This document shows positions 11,138 to 20,444 of a stretch of DNA of 64,000 bases, piece after piece. The stretch lies in NCBI RefSeq assembly GCF_010500955.1, contig NZ_QVMJ01000015.1, positions 50,885 to 114,884 on the forward strand. The letters run 5' to 3'. The notes below the pieces were generated by a model that worked only from the letters and a program-made list of their open reading frames with translations, was not told where the DNA came from and ran no database searches. This stretch comes from Bacteroides sp. 519. Its GTDB lineage: Bacteria; Bacteroidota; Bacteroidia; Bacteroidales; Bacteroidaceae. The position numbers were made by a program, and so were the translations under genes. Each line of letters opens with the position of its first letter. Positions within the stretch are counted from its first letter, which is position 1.

Positions 11138-12181
11138 TTAGCGTGAAACACGACCAGAACCATCACCTTTCATTAAGTTTTCTACCTCGGCAACAGTTAC
11201 CAGGTTAAAGTCACCATAGATTGTATGTTTCAAACACGAAGCAGCTACAGCAAAATCCAATGCTTTTTGATCGTCACCCGGATAAGTTATTAATCCGTAG
11301 ATTAAACCACCCATAAATGAGTCGCCACCACCTACACGGTCAACAATGTGAGTGATATCATAGCGCTGTGACATTTTCAAAGAACCATCGGAATAAAGAA
11401 CACCACCCCATGTGTTATGGTTGGCATTGATAGCACCACGTAAGGTTACAATCATTTTTTTGCAACGAGGGAATTTTGCCATCATTTGTGTACAAACCGA
11501 TTCGAACTCGGCTGCGTTCACTTCACCACCAGTAGCAGTAACATCAAACCCTTCGGGTTGAATGCCAAATACTTTTTCACAATCTTCTTCGTTACCCAGA
11601 ATAACATCGCAACCTTCTACTAAAGCAGGCATTACTTCGGATGCGGTTTTGCCATACTTCCAAAGATTTTTACGATAATTCAAATCACATGAAACGGTTA
11701 CACCAAGTTCGTTAGCTATTTTAATAGCCTCCAAACATGCATCGGCTGCACCTTGAGACAATGCAGGAGTAATACCTGTCCAATGAAACCAACTGGCATC
11801 TTTCAATACTTCGCGCCAGTTAATCATTCCTGGCTCAATGGTAGATATAGAAGAATGGGCGCGATCGTAAACTACTTTAGAGGCTCTGGCTACTGCACCT
11901 GTTTCCAGGAAATAGATTCCAAGACGTTCGCCACCATAAATAATTTCATTTGTACCAACATTGTGCGAGCGTAAATCCATAATGCACGATTGTGCAATAT
12001 CGTTTTTAGGCAAACGGGTAACAAACTCAGTATCCAATCCGTAATTAGCCAATGATACGGCAACATTTGCTTCACCACCACCAAAAGTAGCATTAAACTC
12101 TTTTGATTGCGAGAATCTTAAATAGCCCGGAGTTGCTAAACGCAACATAATCTCTCCAAAAGTAACAACTTTCTTTCCCAT
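11138..12181 (-). CDS. kdgK: 2-keto-3-deoxygluconate kinase (PfkB family)
   Basis: Phosphorylates KDG to KDPG with ATP, feeding the adjacent aldolase; the two steps complete hexuronate/pectin sugar breakdown. It is a PfkB/ribokinase fold of 347 residues, with N-terminal sugar site [15 protein letters not shown], the DLNYRKNLW strand and the ATP/catalytic motif [13 protein letters not shown], whose aspartate is the general base. The promoter region 47-64 bp upstream has a -7 box overlapping a dyad. That fits control by the divergently transcribed LacI-type gene. A different PfkB substrate cannot be fully excluded, but the eda neighbour supports this one. Confidence 0.92.
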   Translation of the reverse strand: MGKKVVTFGEIMLRLATPGYLRFSQSKEFNATFGGGEANVAVSLANYGLDTEFVTRLPKNDIAQSCIMDLRSHNVGTNEIIYGGERLGIYFLETGAVARASKVVYDRAHSSISTIEPGMINWREVLKDASWFHWTGITPALSQGAADACLEAIKIANELGVTVSCDLNYRKNLWKYGKTASEVMPALVEGCDVILGNEEDCEKVFGIQPEGFDVTATGGEVNAAEFESVCTQMMAKFPRCKKMIVTLRGAINANHNTWGGVLYSDGSLKMSQRYDITHIVDRVGGGDSFMGGLIYGLITYPGDDQKALDFAVAASCLKHTIYGDFNLVTVAEVENLMKGDGSGRVSR

Positions 12182-12227
12182 AATAATCTATTTATATTAA
12201 TCTTTATTTCTTTGAAAAACGCTTCCG

Positions 12228-12245
12228 TGTGCGTGCACAAAGATA
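12228..12245 (-). promoter_or_regulatory. kdgK-eda promoter with overlapping dyad (candidate LacI-type operator)
   Basis: On the minus strand TATCTTTG (12245-12238) fits TAnnTTTG. It runs directly into the imperfect palindrome TGTGCGTGCACA (12228-12239) where the transcript should start. A bound repressor would block initiation. Confidence 0.5.
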
Positions 12246-12374
12246 GAATAAAATATATTAATAGCGAAACATTTTATGTTTTTAGTTTTTAGTTTTGATA
12301 TGGAACAGTAAATTTACATTTGGAATTAGTAAATTTACACCGGAATGATAAAGAAATGATGTAAATGAGATTTC

Positions 12375-12472
12375 TGAACCGCAGAGTTACGCAGATTAAC
12401 GCAGAGTTTTTTGTTATGATGTTACAGGAAAATTTAAAACTCCGCGTAACTCGCGTAACTCTGCGGCTCAAA
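12375..12472. repeat. Inverted repeat, GCAGAGTTACGCAG arm family
   Basis: The left arm starts TGAACCGCAGAGTTACGCAG and the right arm ends with TAACTCTGCGGCTCA, giving a long imperfect hairpin between kdgK and the regulator gene. The same arm words occur at 48829 and 59138 and as a half-element at 37588. The central segment TTATGATGTTACAGG is a degenerate form of the CGATGCCGCAGG core. Confidence 0.85.
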
Positions 12473-12494
12473 CCCCTCAAAGTAATATAGGTAT

Positions 12495-13565
12495 ATGAAT
12501 AAATTGCCCGAAAGAATAAGAATAAAAGATATAGCAAGATTGGCTGATGTATCAGTTGGAACTGTAGACCGTGTATTGCATGGCCGGAGCGGAGTTTCGG
12601 AAGCTAGCCGTAAACGTGTGGAGGAAATTCTGAAACAACTGGATTATCATCCTAATATGTATGCAAGCGCTTTGGCATCAAATAAGAAATACTCTTTCTC
12701 TTGCTTCCTGCCCATACATTTAAAAGGTGAATACTGGACCGCTGTTGAAAAAGGCATCAATGAGGCCATCATTTCTTATTCTGATTTTAATATATCAGCT
12801 CAAATTACTTATTATGATCCGTATGATTATAATTCATTTGTGAAGGAAAGCAATCTTATTCTGGAAAAAGAACCGGATGGGGTTTTGTTTGCGCCAACGG
12901 TATTTCAATATACCAAAGAGTTTACTGATAAACTTACCGAGAAGAGTATACCTTTTATATATATAGACTCCTTATTAAAAGATATTCCTCCATTGGCGTT
13001 CTATGGACAAAACTCGATTCAAAGCGGATACTTTGCCGCCCGTATGTTAATGATGCTGGCCGGACGGGATACGAAAGAGATTGTTGTTTTCAGAAAGATA
13101 AACGAGGGTATTGTAGGTTCAAACCAGCAGGAAAACCGTGAAATAGGATTCAGGCAGTATATGAAAGAGTATCATCCCGAATGTAATATTCTGGAACTGA
13201 ATCTTCATGCCAAGCAATCTAACGATGATAACAACATGCTTGATGCCTTTTTCGGTAATCATCCGGATGTATTGAACGGAATAACATTTACTTCTAAAGT
13301 TTATACTATTGGCGAATATCTTGAACTGAGAAACAAAAAACACTTCAACCTGATTGGTTACGACTTACTCGATCGTAATGTGTCGTGCCTCAAGAATAAT
13401 AGTGTGTCATTTCTTATTGCCCAGCAACCAGAGGTACAAGGATTTAACGGTATTAAAACATTATGTGATTTCCTGATTTTCAAGAAAGAGATTATACCAG
13501 TAAATTACATGCCTATTGATTTGTTAAGTGCCGAGAATATAGATTACTACCTGAAACTTTATTAA
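12495..13565 (+). CDS. LacI-family transcriptional regulator
   Basis: A 356-aa regulator. Residues 9-30 form the LacI helix-turn-helix (IKDIARLADVSVGTVDRVLHG), followed by the hinge YHPNMYASALAS. The remainder is a periplasmic-binding-protein-like effector domain (FSCFLPIHLKGEYW, PDGVLFAP, DLLDRNVS). It is divergent from kdgK-eda with about 310 bp between. By position it probably responds to KDG, KDPG or a uronate and represses that pair. The nearest good dyad is the kdgK promoter palindrome. Effector identity is inference. Confidence 0.88.
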   Translation: MNKLPERIRIKDIARLADVSVGTVDRVLHGRSGVSEASRKRVEEILKQLDYHPNMYASALASNKKYSFSCFLPIHLKGEYWTAVEKGINEAIISYSDFNISAQITYYDPYDYNSFVKESNLILEKEPDGVLFAPTVFQYTKEFTDKLTEKSIPFIYIDSLLKDIPPLAFYGQNSIQSGYFAARMLMMLAGRDTKEIVVFRKINEGIVGSNQQENREIGFRQYMKEYHPECNILELNLHAKQSNDDNNMLDAFFGNHPDVLNGITFTSKVYTIGEYLELRNKKHFNLIGYDLLDRNVSCLKNNSVSFLIAQQPEVQGFNGIKTLCDFLIFKKEIIPVNYMPIDLLSAENIDYYLKLY

Positions 13566-13576
13566 CCTGCACTCCT

Positions 13577-14500
13577 TCAGGAGTCTTTTATTATTTCTTC
13601 GTAATTACTAAGGCGGGTACATTTATGTATCCGTTTTTTGATTTTCCTGTCTACTTCCGGATATTCCCAGAATGTCTTTATCTTATTCAGACGCTGGGCA
13701 TCGCCACCTTCTAACCGATTTTGGTAATGGTTAAATACATACTGATGCATCTGCATTAGTCTTTTCTTGAACTCAGTAGCAGAGAGCGGTTCTCCGTTTT
13801 TGTATTCAAGCGCCAAGGCAGGATTGGTTAACAAACCTCTGCCAATCATTATTCCCGAAAGTTTAGGGAAATGCTGGTGGATACTTGTAATATCTTCAAT
13901 ACTCTTAATGTCTCCATTGTAGATCAGAGGTTGGTTGCACTTCTCATAAAACAAACTAAAACCTTCCCGATCAACCTCGCCTTTATACTGTTGAATTCCC
14001 AACCGTGGATGCATGGTGATATGTTTCAGAGGGATATCATTTAAAATCGGAAGGAGATTTAAACTCTCATCAGCCGAATGCAGGCCCAGTCTCATTTTTA
14101 TGGAAAACCGTATGTCAGGAAATTGATGTATGGTGCAAAGCAAACTTTTCACTTCTTCCGGATAGGGCAATATGCCTGATCCTTTTTTCTTCTTTACAAT
14201 CATAGGGAAAGGACAGCCCAGATTGATATCAATCTCCTGATATCCTTTATCGGCAAGGAGATTAATTATCCGTTCCATTTCATTGGCCCCGGCTGCAATT
14301 AACTGAGGTACAAGAAGAGGTACTTGATTGTTTTCAGGAGAAATATCTTTGATATCTTTGTTGCGAAATTCTCCCTTTTCAATTCTAACAAAGGGAGTAT
14401 AATAATGATCTATACCACCGTAATAAAGACTATGAGCGTTACGGTAAGCCGCATCGGTATATCCTTGGAGAGGGGCAAAAGAAATTGGAAGGTTATTCAT
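13577..14500 (-). CDS. dus: tRNA-dihydrouridine synthase
   Basis: An FMN-dependent Dus reduces uridine to dihydrouridine in tRNA D-loops. Motifs are SFAPLQGYTDAAYRNA at the N-terminus, QLIAAGANEMERI, DINLGCPFPMIVKKKKGSGIL (family: NxGCP, catalytic Cys), then SIKMRLG, HPR and YNGDI ... IMIGRGLLTNP for flavin phosphate binding. I start at ATG 14500. A TTG three codons upstream, overlapping the stop of the preceding gene, is possible. It is 5 bp downstream of the AAA-ATPase gene, so probably cotranscribed. Length of about 307 aa is normal. The exact Dus subgroup was not determined. Confidence 0.9.
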   Translation of the reverse strand: MNNLPISFAPLQGYTDAAYRNAHSLYYGGIDHYYTPFVRIEKGEFRNKDIKDISPENNQVPLLVPQLIAAGANEMERIINLLADKGYQEIDINLGCPFPMIVKKKKGSGILPYPEEVKSLLCTIHQFPDIRFSIKMRLGLHSADESLNLLPILNDIPLKHITMHPRLGIQQYKGEVDREGFSLFYEKCNQPLIYNGDIKSIEDITSIHQHFPKLSGIMIGRGLLTNPALALEYKNGEPLSATEFKKRLMQMHQYVFNHYQNRLEGGDAQRLNKIKTFWEYPEVDRKIKKRIHKCTRLSNYEEIIKDS

Positions 14501-14505
14501 GGTTT

Positions 14506-15735
14506 TCAATTCATTTCCACTAAATATTGTCCGATATTACGTTTCTCTTTATCAAACTCTACTCCTATCTTAACCAGTTTTCTTCCATCAACTAGCATCG
14601 GCCCGGGCTGTAGGAATTTCATGAATGCATACTTCACTTCATCATTGGGAAAACAGAGAGTATACATCTGGAATTCCCGATCATAATCCTTAATCGTTAG
14701 ATATCCGCTTTGATAAATCATTGGAATAGGGTTATTAGCTTCGGCCCGATATTCGGAAAAGGTAGCCTGTTCGGCTTCTACCCCATCTACAAGTAAACGA
14801 AGATCGTAGTTGGTTTCTTTGAGCAGATGGATAAGATAGGTCGGGGTGCCGGTGGAAAACCAGAAGTCTTTAAATCGCTTCTGTTGTAATGCACTAAGCA
14901 CACTGAAGGGATTAAAAATACCAGGTGTGTATTCTCCAAAATGATAACCGTCGTACTTGGCTGTCATCTTTTTCACCGTTTCATCAAAAGTAAGACCATT
15001 TGCCTGACCTAGCTGCTCTATTTCAGGAGTGAAAACTTGCACAAGTTCTTCAGACGTTATTCCACAAACGGTAGCATAAGCCGGATCTAAACTGATATCA
15101 TAGAGTTGATTAAGATCGCTGAATATACTCACATGGGCAAACTTGGTGACCCCCGTTAACAGTACAAAACGCAAATAAGGGTCGGCACTTTTAAGTACTC
15201 CGTAAAAAGACTTCAATGTATTGCGATACTCTTCCAACAAAGGTTCGTTTAGCAAATTCTGAAGCATGGGCTTATCATATTCGTCAATAAGCACCACAAC
15301 ATTCATTCCTGTTTGTTCTGAGGCACGACGAATAATACCAGCGAAACGAGTGGCGAGAGAATCTTCATTTTTATTACTCCCATATAATTCTTCCCATTGT
15401 GCCAAAAAAGTATTAATCAAGCCAACAAGCCTCTCGGGCGAATCGTACTTCTCGGCATTCAAATCCAGATGCAGTACCGGATATTGCTTCCATTCGGTTT
15501 CAAGTTCTCCCAAGGCCAACCCTTCAAATAAGTCTTTACGACCTTCGAAGTATGATTTAATAGTACTTACCAGTAAACTCTTACCAAAACGACGAGGCCG
15601 GGAAAGGAAATAGGGAGTGGAAGTAGAAACAAGTTGCCACACCAAAGCAGTTTTGTCGGCATAAAGATAACCCTCTGTCCGTATTCTTTCAAAAGTTTGA
15701 ATACCTATAGGTAGTAAACGAGTAGGCCTGTTCAT
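14506..15735 (-). CDS. AAA-ATPase/PD-(D/E)XK family protein with nuclease domain deleted
   Basis: The protein matches the abundant Bacteroidota 'AAA-ATPase-like plus DUF1703' family. It has the N-terminal LPIGIQTFERIRTEGYLYADKT, Walker A-like RPRRFGKSLL, Walker B VVVLIDEYDKP, sensor LLTGVTKFAHVSIFSDLN and the SGYLTIKDYD region. Family members are usually about 520 aa and end in a PD-(D/E)XK nuclease. Here NDEVKYAFMKFL passes straight to PGPMLVDGRKLVKIGVEF, the last strand region after the nuclease core. About 110-120 residues, including the catalytic D...ExK, are missing without a frame loss. The gene remains open at 409 aa and is probably an inactive or ATPase-only derivative. Confidence 0.8.
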   Translation of the reverse strand: MNRPTRLLPIGIQTFERIRTEGYLYADKTALVWQLVSTSTPYFLSRPRRFGKSLLVSTIKSYFEGRKDLFEGLALGELETEWKQYPVLHLDLNAEKYDSPERLVGLINTFLAQWEELYGSNKNEDSLATRFAGIIRRASEQTGMNVVVLIDEYDKPMLQNLLNEPLLEEYRNTLKSFYGVLKSADPYLRFVLLTGVTKFAHVSIFSDLNQLYDISLDPAYATVCGITSEELVQVFTPEIEQLGQANGLTFDETVKKMTAKYDGYHFGEYTPGIFNPFSVLSALQQKRFKDFWFSTGTPTYLIHLLKETNYDLRLLVDGVEAEQATFSEYRAEANNPIPMIYQSGYLTIKDYDREFQMYTLCFPNDEVKYAFMKFLQPGPMLVDGRKLVKIGVEFDKEKRNIGQYLVEMN

Positions 15736-15760
15736 ATCCGTGGAATATTTAGTTATATTA

Positions 15761-15768
15761 CAAACATA
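15761..15768 (-). promoter_or_regulatory. Candidate -7 box for the AAA-ATPase/dus pair
   Basis: CAAACATA on the plus strand is TATGTTTG on the minus strand (TAnnTTTG), 26 bp before the start codon. The -33 box is not clear. Confidence 0.4.
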
Positions 15769-15810
15769 GATAAAAATCTTTGATTTATATATCAGTTTGA
15801 TGAAAAAAAT

Positions 15811-15879
15811 AATAGAACGAGAGACACAAAGACACAGAGTTTTTAATATCTCTGTGACTCTGTGTCTCTGTGTTCTATT
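15811..15879. repeat. Inverted repeat, ACACAGAG arm family, gene-less
   Basis: The left arm AATAGAACGAGAGACACAAA with GACACAGAGT pairs with the right arm CTCTGTGACTCTGTGTCTCT ending in TGTTCTATT, around a short loop TTTTAAT. The arms belong to the same word family as those flanking the GxxExxY gene at 30066-30600. It lies between the convergent end of pgi and the start of the AAA-ATPase gene and could also act as a pgi terminator. Confidence 0.85.
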
Positions 15880-15905
15880 AGTTTATAGAAGATTGTATTT
15901 GTGAA

Positions 15906-17243
15906 TTACAATCTCGCCTGTATCGCTTTCGATTCTTCTTCGTAACCAGGCTTATTCAAAAGTGCAAACATATTCTTTTTGTACGCTTCCACTCCCGGCT
16001 GATCGAATGGGTTAACACCCAGTACATATCCGCTGATGCCACAACCAATTTCGAAGAAATAAAGCAACTCACCAATGCTATATTCGTTCAATGCAGGAAT
16101 TGTGATACGGATGTTAGGAACACCACCATCAACGTGAGCAATCTGTGTACCAAGTTCGGCCATTTTATTAACTTCGTCTACACGCTTGCCGGCGAGGAAG
16201 TTCAAACCGTCGAGATTAGCTTCGTCCGAAGGAACTTGCAGGTTGAAGTTTGTTTTCTCAACAGAGATAACTGTTTCAAAGATAGTACGTTCGCCTTCCT
16301 GAATCCATTGTCCCATAGAGTGAAGATCGGTAGAGAAGTCTACAGCAGCAGGGAAAATACCTTTGTTTTCTTTTCCTTCCGATTCACCGTAAAGCTGTTT
16401 CCACCATTCACTAACAAAGTGCAATTTAGGGTTATAGTTTACAAGGATTTCTATTTTCTTTCCGTTCTTGTATAGTTCGTTGCGGGTTGCAGCATAAATA
16501 GCGGCAGGGTTATCAGCAAAAGGAGCATCTACTCCACATGCTTTCTCCATATCGGTTGCACCTGCAATAAGTTGCTCAATATCGAATCCGGCAACAGCAA
16601 TAGGAAGCAAACCAACGGGAGTAAGAACAGAAAAACGTCCGCCAACATTATCGGGGATAATGTACGATTTGTACCCTTCCTGATCGGCAGTGATGCGGGC
16701 AGCACCTTTCTTGGCATCGGTAATAGCTACGATAACTTTCTTAGCCAGTTCTTTGCCTCTTTGCTCTTCGCACTGTTTCTTCAACAAACGGAAGGCAAGA
16801 GCAGTTTCGGTTGTAGTTCCCGATTTTGATATATTGATTACACCAAATTTCTTTCCGTTCAGGAATTCGGTAAGTTCATACAAATAATCTTCGCCAATGT
16901 TATGACCGGCATAAATAATAACCGGATTCTTTTTGTTTTCCTGCAACCAGGTGAAACTGTTCGACAAAGCTTCGATTACCGCACGTGCACCAAGGTAGCT
17001 ACCTCCAATACCTGCTACTACCACATAGTCGCAGTTGTTTCTTAACACCTCAGCTGTTTGTTTAATATCTGTCAGAAATTCTTTGGTAATTGATGAAGGT
17101 AAATGCAACCATCCCAAAAAATCGTTTCCTTTACCTGTGCCATTTTCCAGTGCTTCGCGAGCAGCTTTTATTACAGGCTCATAAGCCATAACTTTCTCTT
17201 TGGAAACGAATCCAAGAGTTTTTTCAATGTTCAGTGTTATCAT
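15906..17243 (-). CDS. pgi: Glucose-6-phosphate isomerase
   Basis: Interconverts glucose-6-phosphate and fructose-6-phosphate in the cytosol. The 445-aa form starts at [12 protein letters not shown] and is the short bacterial PGI. Motifs are [33 protein letters not shown] (sugar phosphate site), [14 protein letters not shown] and the catalytic-glutamate region [14 protein letters not shown]. The frame continues 32 codons upstream to 17339, but those codons translate the low-complexity repeat at 17249-17358 and are not protein-like. The gene is the last of a lysS-gpsA-pgi run. Confidence 0.96.
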   Translation of the reverse strand: MITLNIEKTLGFVSKEKVMAYEPVIKAAREALENGTGKGNDFLGWLHLPSSITKEFLTDIKQTAEVLRNNCDYVVVAGIGGSYLGARAVIEALSNSFTWLQENKKNPVIIYAGHNIGEDYLYELTEFLNGKKFGVINISKSGTTTETALAFRLLKKQCEEQRGKELAKKVIVAITDAKKGAARITADQEGYKSYIIPDNVGGRFSVLTPVGLLPIAVAGFDIEQLIAGATDMEKACGVDAPFADNPAAIYAATRNELYKNGKKIEILVNYNPKLHFVSEWWKQLYGESEGKENKGIFPAAVDFSTDLHSMGQWIQEGERTIFETVISVEKTNFNLQVPSDEANLDGLNFLAGKRVDEVNKMAELGTQIAHVDGGVPNIRITIPALNEYSIGELLYFFEIGCGISGYVLGVNPFDQPGVEAYKKNMFALLNKPGYEEESKAIQARL

Positions 17244-17248
17244 ACTTT

Positions 17249-17358
17249 TTGAGTTTTGAGTTTTGAGTAATGAGTTTTGAGTAATAAGTTTTGAGTAATG
17301 AGTTGTACATACCATGCGGCATCGAAACTCCAAACTCATAACTCACAACTCATAACTC
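17249..17358. repeat. Inverted repeat with perfect core, TTTTGAGTAATGAG arms
   Basis: The left arm is built from TTGAG/TTTTGAG/TAATGAG words and the right arm from ACTCATAACTCACAACTC. The centre holds CCATGCGGCATCG (17312-17324), the exact reverse complement of the 13-bp core CGATGCCGCATGG. It fills the gap between gpsA and pgi. Confidence 0.9.
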
Positions 17359-17361
17359 TTA

Positions 17362-18357
17362 TTATCTAAATGAATCTGTTAATAATTTAATCTCAATCAT
17401 CGGTGAGATTTTTTCATAGAGAATGTTGTAAACAGCATCGAGGATGGGCATGTTAACATGATGATGCTTGTTGATTTCTTTAATACATTTGGTGCCGAAA
17501 TACCCTTCGGCAATCATTTCCATTTCAATCTGGGCACTTTTAACCGAATATCCACGGCCTATCATGGTTCCGAATGTACGGTTACGGCTGAAGTTAGAGT
17601 AACCTGTAACCAACAAGTCGCCCAGATAAGCCGAATCGTTTATATTTCTGTTTATAGGATAAACTGTGTCCAGAAAACGGTTCATCTCTTGAATCGCATT
17701 CGACATTAAAACGGCTTGGAAATTATCGCCATACTTAAGCCCACTGCAAATACCGGCTGCTATTGAATAAACGTTCTTCAAAACAGAACCGTACTCAATA
17801 CCGGTAACATCATCGCTAATAGAAGTTTTGATATATCCACTACTCAGATTGCGTGCCATTGCCCTTGCTTTATCTTTATCCGGACAGGCCACTGTGATGT
17901 AGGAGAGGCGCTCCAAGGCTACTTCTTCGGCATGGCAAGGACCAGCCAGAACAGCAATGTTTTCGAGCGGTACTCCGTACACTTTATGAAAGTAGTCGGA
18001 AACAATCAGGTTTTCATCAGGTACAATACCTTTAATAGCTGTAATGATGAATTTATCTTTGAGCTTTAATTTAAGTTTTTTTAGGTGCGATTTCAGATAA
18101 GGAGAGGGGGTAGCAAAGATCAGTGTATCTGATTCACGGACAATATCGTTGATGTTCGAACTGAAATTGATTCGCTTTACATCAAACTTTACCCCGGTAA
18201 GGTAAGAAGGGTTATGACCCATCCGCTTGAATTCGGTTATACGGTCATCCCTTCGGATATACCAGTTTATCGATACATCATTCCCCATAACCATTTTGGC
18301 TATAGCAGTGGCCCAGCTTCCTCCACCCATGATTGCTATCTTTCCCGGTACTTTCAT
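17362..18357 (-). CDS. gpsA: Glycerol-3-phosphate dehydrogenase [NAD(P)+]
   Basis: Reduces dihydroxyacetone phosphate to sn-glycerol-3-phosphate for phospholipid synthesis. It has the N-terminal Rossmann motif [16 protein letters not shown], the catalytic lysine in ITAIKGI, the [11 protein letters not shown] signature and the substrate region [15 protein letters not shown]. Length is 331 aa, normal. It lies 16 bp downstream of lysS and is likely cotranscribed with it. The C-terminal IKLLTDSFR overlaps the edge of the repeat downstream. Confidence 0.96.
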   Translation of the reverse strand: MKVPGKIAIMGGGSWATAIAKMVMGNDVSINWYIRRDDRITEFKRMGHNPSYLTGVKFDVKRINFSSNINDIVRESDTLIFATPSPYLKSHLKKLKLKLKDKFIITAIKGIVPDENLIVSDYFHKVYGVPLENIAVLAGPCHAEEVALERLSYITVACPDKDKARAMARNLSSGYIKTSISDDVTGIEYGSVLKNVYSIAAGICSGLKYGDNFQAVLMSNAIQEMNRFLDTVYPINRNINDSAYLGDLLVTGYSNFSRNRTFGTMIGRGYSVKSAQIEMEMIAEGYFGTKCIKEINKHHHVNMPILDAVYNILYEKISPMIEIKLLTDSFR

Positions 18358-18373
18358 TATTTACGGAATTTGG

Positions 18374-20104
18374 TTACGAATTTAGTTTCTCCACCCATCC
18401 GGTAACATCATTTACAGACAAACTGTTCAATTCCAGCTTATATTTTTTGTTTATGCCCGAAATGTCCTGATGTAGTTTTTGTGGATTCACATCTTTCATA
18501 TCTTCCACCAAATTGTATCCTGCTTTTTGTATAGCAGGCACCCATTCTTCGGGAACTCCTATTTCGGTGTATTTAGCAACAGAATCTTTTTTTACTGTTT
18601 TTTCCGGACGCATCTGTGGGAAGAACAATACTTCCTGTATGGCTGTTTGTCCGGTCATAAGCATTGTTAACCTATCCATACCAATACCCATTCCCGATGT
18701 TGGAGGCATACCATATTCGAGCGAACGCACAAAGTCCATATCAATAAACATGGCTTCATCGTCACCTTTTTCGCTTAACCGCATCTGATCCTGAAAGCGT
18801 TCCAACTGATCAATAGGGTCGTTCAACTCCGAGTATGCGTTGCACAACTCTTTTCCGTTTACCATCAGCTCGAAGCGTTCTGTTAATTCAGGGTTGCTGC
18901 GGTGCCGTTTTGTTAGCGGCGACATCTCTATCGGATAATCGGTGATAAAGGTTGGCTGTATGTAGTTTCCTTCGCAGAATTCTCCAAATATTTCGTCAAT
19001 GAGTTTTCCTTTTCCCATTGTTTCATCTACTTCCATATTTAGCTTTCCGCAAATCTCGCGTATTTCGTCTTCTGTTTTGCCTGTAAGATCATATCCTGTA
19101 AATTCCTTGATAGAATCCAGCATTGTTACCCGTTTGTATGGTGCTTTAAAGTTAATGAGGTTGTCGCCCACTTTAACTTCGGTTGTACCATTTACATCCT
19201 GGCATATCTTTTCAAGCATCTTTTCGGTATGTGCCATCATCCAGTTGTAGTCTTTATAGGCCACATAAATCTCCATACAGGTAAACTCCGGATTGTGGGT
19301 ACGGTCCATACCTTCGTTACGGAAGTTTTTAGAGAATTCGTATACTCCTTCAAAACCACCTACAATTAATCTTTTAAGATATAATTCGTTTGCAATACGA
19401 AGATACAAAGGTATATCCAATGCATTATGATGTGTTATAAACGGCCTTGCAGCAGCACCACCCGGTATAGATTGCAGCACCGGAGTTTCTACTTCGATAT
19501 ATCCCTGTGTGTTGAAGTACTCACGCATAGAGTTATATATCTTGGTACGCTTGATAAACAAATCTTTTATTCCATCGTTCACCACAAGATCAACATAACG
19601 CTGACGATAGCGCAGTTCGGGATCTTCGAAAGAGTCGTAAGCAACTCCATCCTTATATTTTACGATAGGAAGTGGTTTTATTGATTTGGCAAGTATGGTA
19701 AGTTTATCGGCATGAACACTGATTTCGCCCATTTGTGTGCGGAATACGGTTCCTTCAATACCAATAAAGTCGCCCAGGTCGAGCAGACGTTTGAATACTA
19801 CATTATAAAGGTCTTTGTTATCGTCCGGGCAAATATCATCCCGGGTAATATATACCTGAATACGTCCTTTTGAATCTTGTAATTCTACAAATGATGCTTT
19901 TCCCATTACCCGGCGACTCATCATTCGTCCGGCTATTGATACCTTGCGAGGTTCGGCGTCGTCTTTGAATTCTTCCTTTATATCAGTTGAGAAAGCGTTT
20001 GTTACATATTCTGCAGCGGGATATGGTTCAATACCCATCTGGCGAAGTTCATTCATACTGTTGCGTCGAATGATTTCTTGCTCACTTAATTCTAATATAT
20101 TCAT
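18374..20104 (-). CDS. lysS: Lysyl-tRNA synthetase, class II
   Basis: Charges tRNA-Lys. A 576-aa bacterial-length protein. The N-terminal OB-fold anticodon domain (VSIAGRMMSRRVMGKASFVEL) is followed by the class II core with motif 2 (FRNEGMDRTHNPEFTCME) and motif 3 (GMPPTSGMGIGMDRL). The last 70 residues (EWVPAIQKAGYNLVEDMK...) are a tail typical of Bacteroidales LysS. It is first in a lysS-gpsA-pgi cluster, with a -7 box 100 bp upstream. Confidence 0.97.
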   Translation of the reverse strand: MNILELSEQEIIRRNSMNELRQMGIEPYPAAEYVTNAFSTDIKEEFKDDAEPRKVSIAGRMMSRRVMGKASFVELQDSKGRIQVYITRDDICPDDNKDLYNVVFKRLLDLGDFIGIEGTVFRTQMGEISVHADKLTILAKSIKPLPIVKYKDGVAYDSFEDPELRYRQRYVDLVVNDGIKDLFIKRTKIYNSMREYFNTQGYIEVETPVLQSIPGGAAARPFITHHNALDIPLYLRIANELYLKRLIVGGFEGVYEFSKNFRNEGMDRTHNPEFTCMEIYVAYKDYNWMMAHTEKMLEKICQDVNGTTEVKVGDNLINFKAPYKRVTMLDSIKEFTGYDLTGKTEDEIREICGKLNMEVDETMGKGKLIDEIFGEFCEGNYIQPTFITDYPIEMSPLTKRHRSNPELTERFELMVNGKELCNAYSELNDPIDQLERFQDQMRLSEKGDDEAMFIDMDFVRSLEYGMPPTSGMGIGMDRLTMLMTGQTAIQEVLFFPQMRPEKTVKKDSVAKYTEIGVPEEWVPAIQKAGYNLVEDMKDVNPQKLHQDISGINKKYKLELNSLSVNDVTGWVEKLNS

Positions 20105-20113
20105 ATTTGAGAT

Positions 20114-20199
20114 TTTGAGTTTTTAAGTTTTTTGAGACTTTAAGTTGTTATTGGCATAGCCTAAAACTTAAAAACAGATAGGCTCAAAAACTTAAATTT
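20114..20199. repeat. Inverted repeat, TTTTTAAGTTTT arm family
   Basis: The left arm TTGAGTTTTTAAGTTTTTTG and the right arm CTAAAACTTAAAAACAGATA with AAAACTTAAA pair imperfectly around TTATTGGCATAGCC. It lies between the lysS start and its probable promoter, so it would be in the lysS 5' leader. Confidence 0.75.
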
Positions 20200-20203
20200 G
20201 TGG

Positions 20204-20236
20204 CAAAAGTACGAAACATTTCCAATATTCGTGCAA
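20204..20236 (-). promoter_or_regulatory. Candidate lysS operon promoter
   Basis: On the minus strand TACTTTTG (20211-20204) fits TAnnTTTG, with a TTG about 22 nt upstream (20234-20236). Confidence 0.45.
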
Positions 20237-20241
20237 TTAAT

Positions 20242-20276
20242 AGTTGAAAGTTGAGAGTTGAGAGTTGAAAGTTACG
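20242..20276. repeat. Single arm of a GTTGAGAGTTGAAA word repeat
   Basis: GTTGAAAGTTGAGAGTTGAG and following GTTGAAAGTT resemble one arm of the low-complexity inverted repeats, without a facing partner nearby. I read it as a half-element. Confidence 0.5.
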
Positions 20277-20285
20277 GTTTTGTTT

Positions 20286-20313
20286 TTTGTCAGAACATTA
20301 TTTGTTAACTTTG
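20286..20313 (+). promoter_or_regulatory. Candidate MATE gene promoter
   Basis: TTTG at 20286-20289 and TAACTTTG at 20306-20313, 16 nt apart (slightly short). The transcript would begin just before the inverted repeat at 20326. Confidence 0.5.
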
Positions 20314-20325
20314 CACACTTTTTTT

Positions 20326-20430
20326 ATAGTAGTTAGTAGCTAGTAGTTAGTAGCTAGTAGCGATGCCGCATGGATTCTTACTACTTACTACTGGCTACTA
20401 ACTACTAGCTACTAACTACTAGCTACTACT
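20326..20430. repeat. Inverted repeat with perfect core, TAGTTAGTAGC arms
   Basis: The left arm is repeats of AGTAGTTAGTAGCT and the right arm repeats of TACTAACTACTAGC. The core CGATGCCGCATGG is at 20361-20373. The element occupies the 5' leader of the MATE gene. Confidence 0.92.
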
Positions 20431-20444
20431 TAAAAACCAAACTT

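Noticed and set aside
12289..12537. 82-codon minus-strand open frame before the LacI-type gene
   Set aside because: It is the translation of the GCAGAGTTACGC hairpin, with Arg/Thr-rich repeat composition.
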